Positions 22,037 through 23,136 of a stretch of DNA of 23,136 bases are shown here, piece by piece. The DNA lies in assembly GCA_051439365.1 (NCBI GenBank), contig JBFRWC010000481.1, positions 1 to 23,136 on the forward strand, written 5' to 3'. Both the position numbers and the translations under genes were made by a program. The notes below the pieces were generated by a model that worked only from the letters and a program-made list of their open reading frames with translations, was not told where the DNA came from and made no database searches. Origin of the DNA: JAAHGY01 sp051439365. GTDB lineage: Bacteria; Cyanobacteriota; Cyanobacteriia; CAKZMO01. Numbering within the stretch: the first letter of the stretch is position 1; each line of letters begins with the position of its first letter.

Positions 22037-23092
22037 ATGCTGCGATCGCACCATCGACTAGCGCTTCTTCTTCACAACGGTTTGCAGGGCACCACAGGCA
22101 AAACTGGATTATCGATGCTGCGCTATGGCGAAATGCCGATTGTGGCGGTGATTGATACCAGTGCAGCAGGAGGTTCCATACCAGAACTCACAGGTATCAA
22201 CCGCGAGGTGCCGATTGTGGCTTCAGTCACGGAAGCATTGGCCTATGAACCAGAGGTGCTGGCGATTGGTATTGCCCCATCTGGGGGAGCGCTGCCGGAT
22301 CCTTGGGTTGACGAATTAAACACGGCGATCGCGGCGGGATTATCCTTAGTCAACGGCCTTCATGCCCCACTGGCCCCTGATCCCCGGTTGAGCGTATTGG
22401 TGAACCCTGATCAGTGGATTTGGGATGTGCGCCAAGAACCTCAAGGATTACCCATAGGGAGTGGGCGGGCGCGATCGCTCTCTTGTCGGCGAGTGTTAGC
22501 GGTAGGAACCGATATGGTCGTGGGCAAAATGTCCACGTGTTTAGAGTTGCACCGAGGCAGTCAGCAACGAGGATACCGCTCCAAATTTATCGCCACTGGT
22601 CAGACCGGACTGATGTTGGGCCATGATGGCATTCCCTTAGATGCCATCCGCATCGACTTTGCCGCCGGAGCCGTGGAACAACCCGTGATGGAATTTGGCC
22701 CCACCCATGATGTGCTGTATATCGAAGGACAAGGTTCACTCTTACATCCCGGTTCCACAGCTACATTGCCCCTTTTGCGAGGGAGCCAACCGACTCATTT
22801 GGTTCTGGTGCATCGCATGGGCCAAACGGCGATTAAACATTGCCCTGAGTTTAAACTGCCGTCGCTTCCAGAGGCAATCCACCTGTATGAAACGGTGGCC
22901 CAATCGGGGGGAACATTTGCCAATAATCACGGAGGACCGAAAGTCGTGGCGATCGCCCTCAATACGTTCCATCTCAATGAAGCAGAGGCAAGGGAAGCGA
23001 TCGCCCAAGTTCAAGCCAAAACCGGACTCCCCTGCACCGACGTAATTCGCTTCACTCCCACCCCCATCCTAAATGCCATCTTCACCCCCTAA
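22037..23092 (+). CDS. DUF1611 family P-loop protein (DgcN-like)
   Basis: The 351-aa protein has an N-terminal Rossmann-like half ('MPIVAVIDTSAAGGSIPELT', 'VLAIGIAPSGGALPDPW') and a C-terminal P-loop half. A Walker A-type loop lies at 157-167 ('GTDMVVGKMST'), followed by 'FIATGQTGLMLGHDGIPLDA', 'YIEGQGSLLHPG' and 'LVLVHRMGQTAI'. These are signatures of DUF1611. Characterised relatives (DgcN) act in D-glutamate utilisation as N-acyltransferase-type enzymes paired with the dehydrogenase DgcA. Cyanobacterial members often sit beside a dipeptide-epimerase gene, which would lie beyond the window, so D-amino-acid or muropeptide recycling is plausible but unproven here. The start is the ATG at 22037, with no clear ribosome site. 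The 280-bp gap upstream (21757-22036) holds no recognised element. A C-rich repeat starts at its stop codon. Confidence 0.85.
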   Translation: MLRSHHRLALLLHNGLQGTTGKTGLSMLRYGEMPIVAVIDTSAAGGSIPELTGINREVPIVASVTEALAYEPEVLAIGIAPSGGALPDPWVDELNTAIAAGLSLVNGLHAPLAPDPRLSVLVNPDQWIWDVRQEPQGLPIGSGRARSLSCRRVLAVGTDMVVGKMSTCLELHRGSQQRGYRSKFIATGQTGLMLGHDGIPLDAIRIDFAAGAVEQPVMEFGPTHDVLYIEGQGSLLHPGSTATLPLLRGSQPTHLVLVHRMGQTAIKHCPEFKLPSLPEAIHLYETVAQSGGTFANNHGGPKVVAIALNTFHLNEAEAREAIAQVQAKTGLPCTDVIRFTPTPILNAIFTP

Positions 23093-23136
23093 CCCCACTC
23101 CCTCACTTCCCCACTCTCCCACTCCCCCACTCCCCC
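23087..23136. repeat. Second C-rich simple-sequence tract at the window end
   Basis: CCCACTCCC, TTCCCCACT and CCCCCACT variants begin at the DUF1611 stop codon and run off the window edge. The repeat unit and orientation match the tract at 6659-6746. Confidence 0.75.

Overview
The window looks like chromosomal DNA from a cyanobacterium, probably a filamentous one. The palindrome GCGATCGC (HIP1) recurs throughout, in genes and between them. Several families seen here are largely cyanobacterial or plastid: Ycf23/DUF561, DUF3598, the long (about 400 aa) IspH, and HpsL/HpsN-like exopolysaccharide proteins. No phage, insertion sequence, CRISPR array or rRNA gene was seen.

Layout. 1-5134: an Rpn-type PD-(D/E)XK nuclease gene (minus), a LexA-like regulator with a palindromic operator candidate, ycf23, a small OmpA-like envelope protein (minus) divergent from ispH, and an uncharacterised 148-aa protein 17 bp behind ispH. 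5141-7864: on the minus strand, a PBP4-type D-Ala-D-Ala carboxypeptidase, a C-rich simple-sequence tract, a DUF3598 protein with three 15-bp tandem repeats just upstream, and a 40-aa gene with a strong ribosome site and its own terminator.

8146-14330 is the most distinctive part. Two large, apparently secreted proteins are divergently transcribed from a 371-bp spacer. One is an ExeM/NucH-type extracellular nuclease that ends in a Hint (hedgehog/intein-type) autoprocessing domain. The other is a modular RTX protein whose calcium-binding repeats carry HIP1 octamers at an exact 54-bp period.

14561-19134: peptide deformylase (plus), convergent with a minus-strand pair resembling HpsN (family 2 glycosyltransferase) and HpsL (polytopic membrane protein) of hormogonium-type polysaccharide synthesis. 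A DUF6625 glycosyltransferase-like gene, visibly AT-richer, is divergent from them. Together these suggest a small exopolysaccharide locus.

19255-23136: a small membrane protein, the E2 subunit of pyruvate dehydrogenase, a YlqD-family protein and a CAU-anticodon tRNA (all minus), then a DUF1611 protein (plus), ending in a second C-rich simple-sequence tract.

The best candidates for something under-described are the divergent Hint-nuclease/RTX pair and the LexA homologue, which keeps its catalytic Ser/Lys but has Ala-His where Ala-Gly is expected at the self-cleavage site. All identifications rest on reading motifs by eye; no database search was run.
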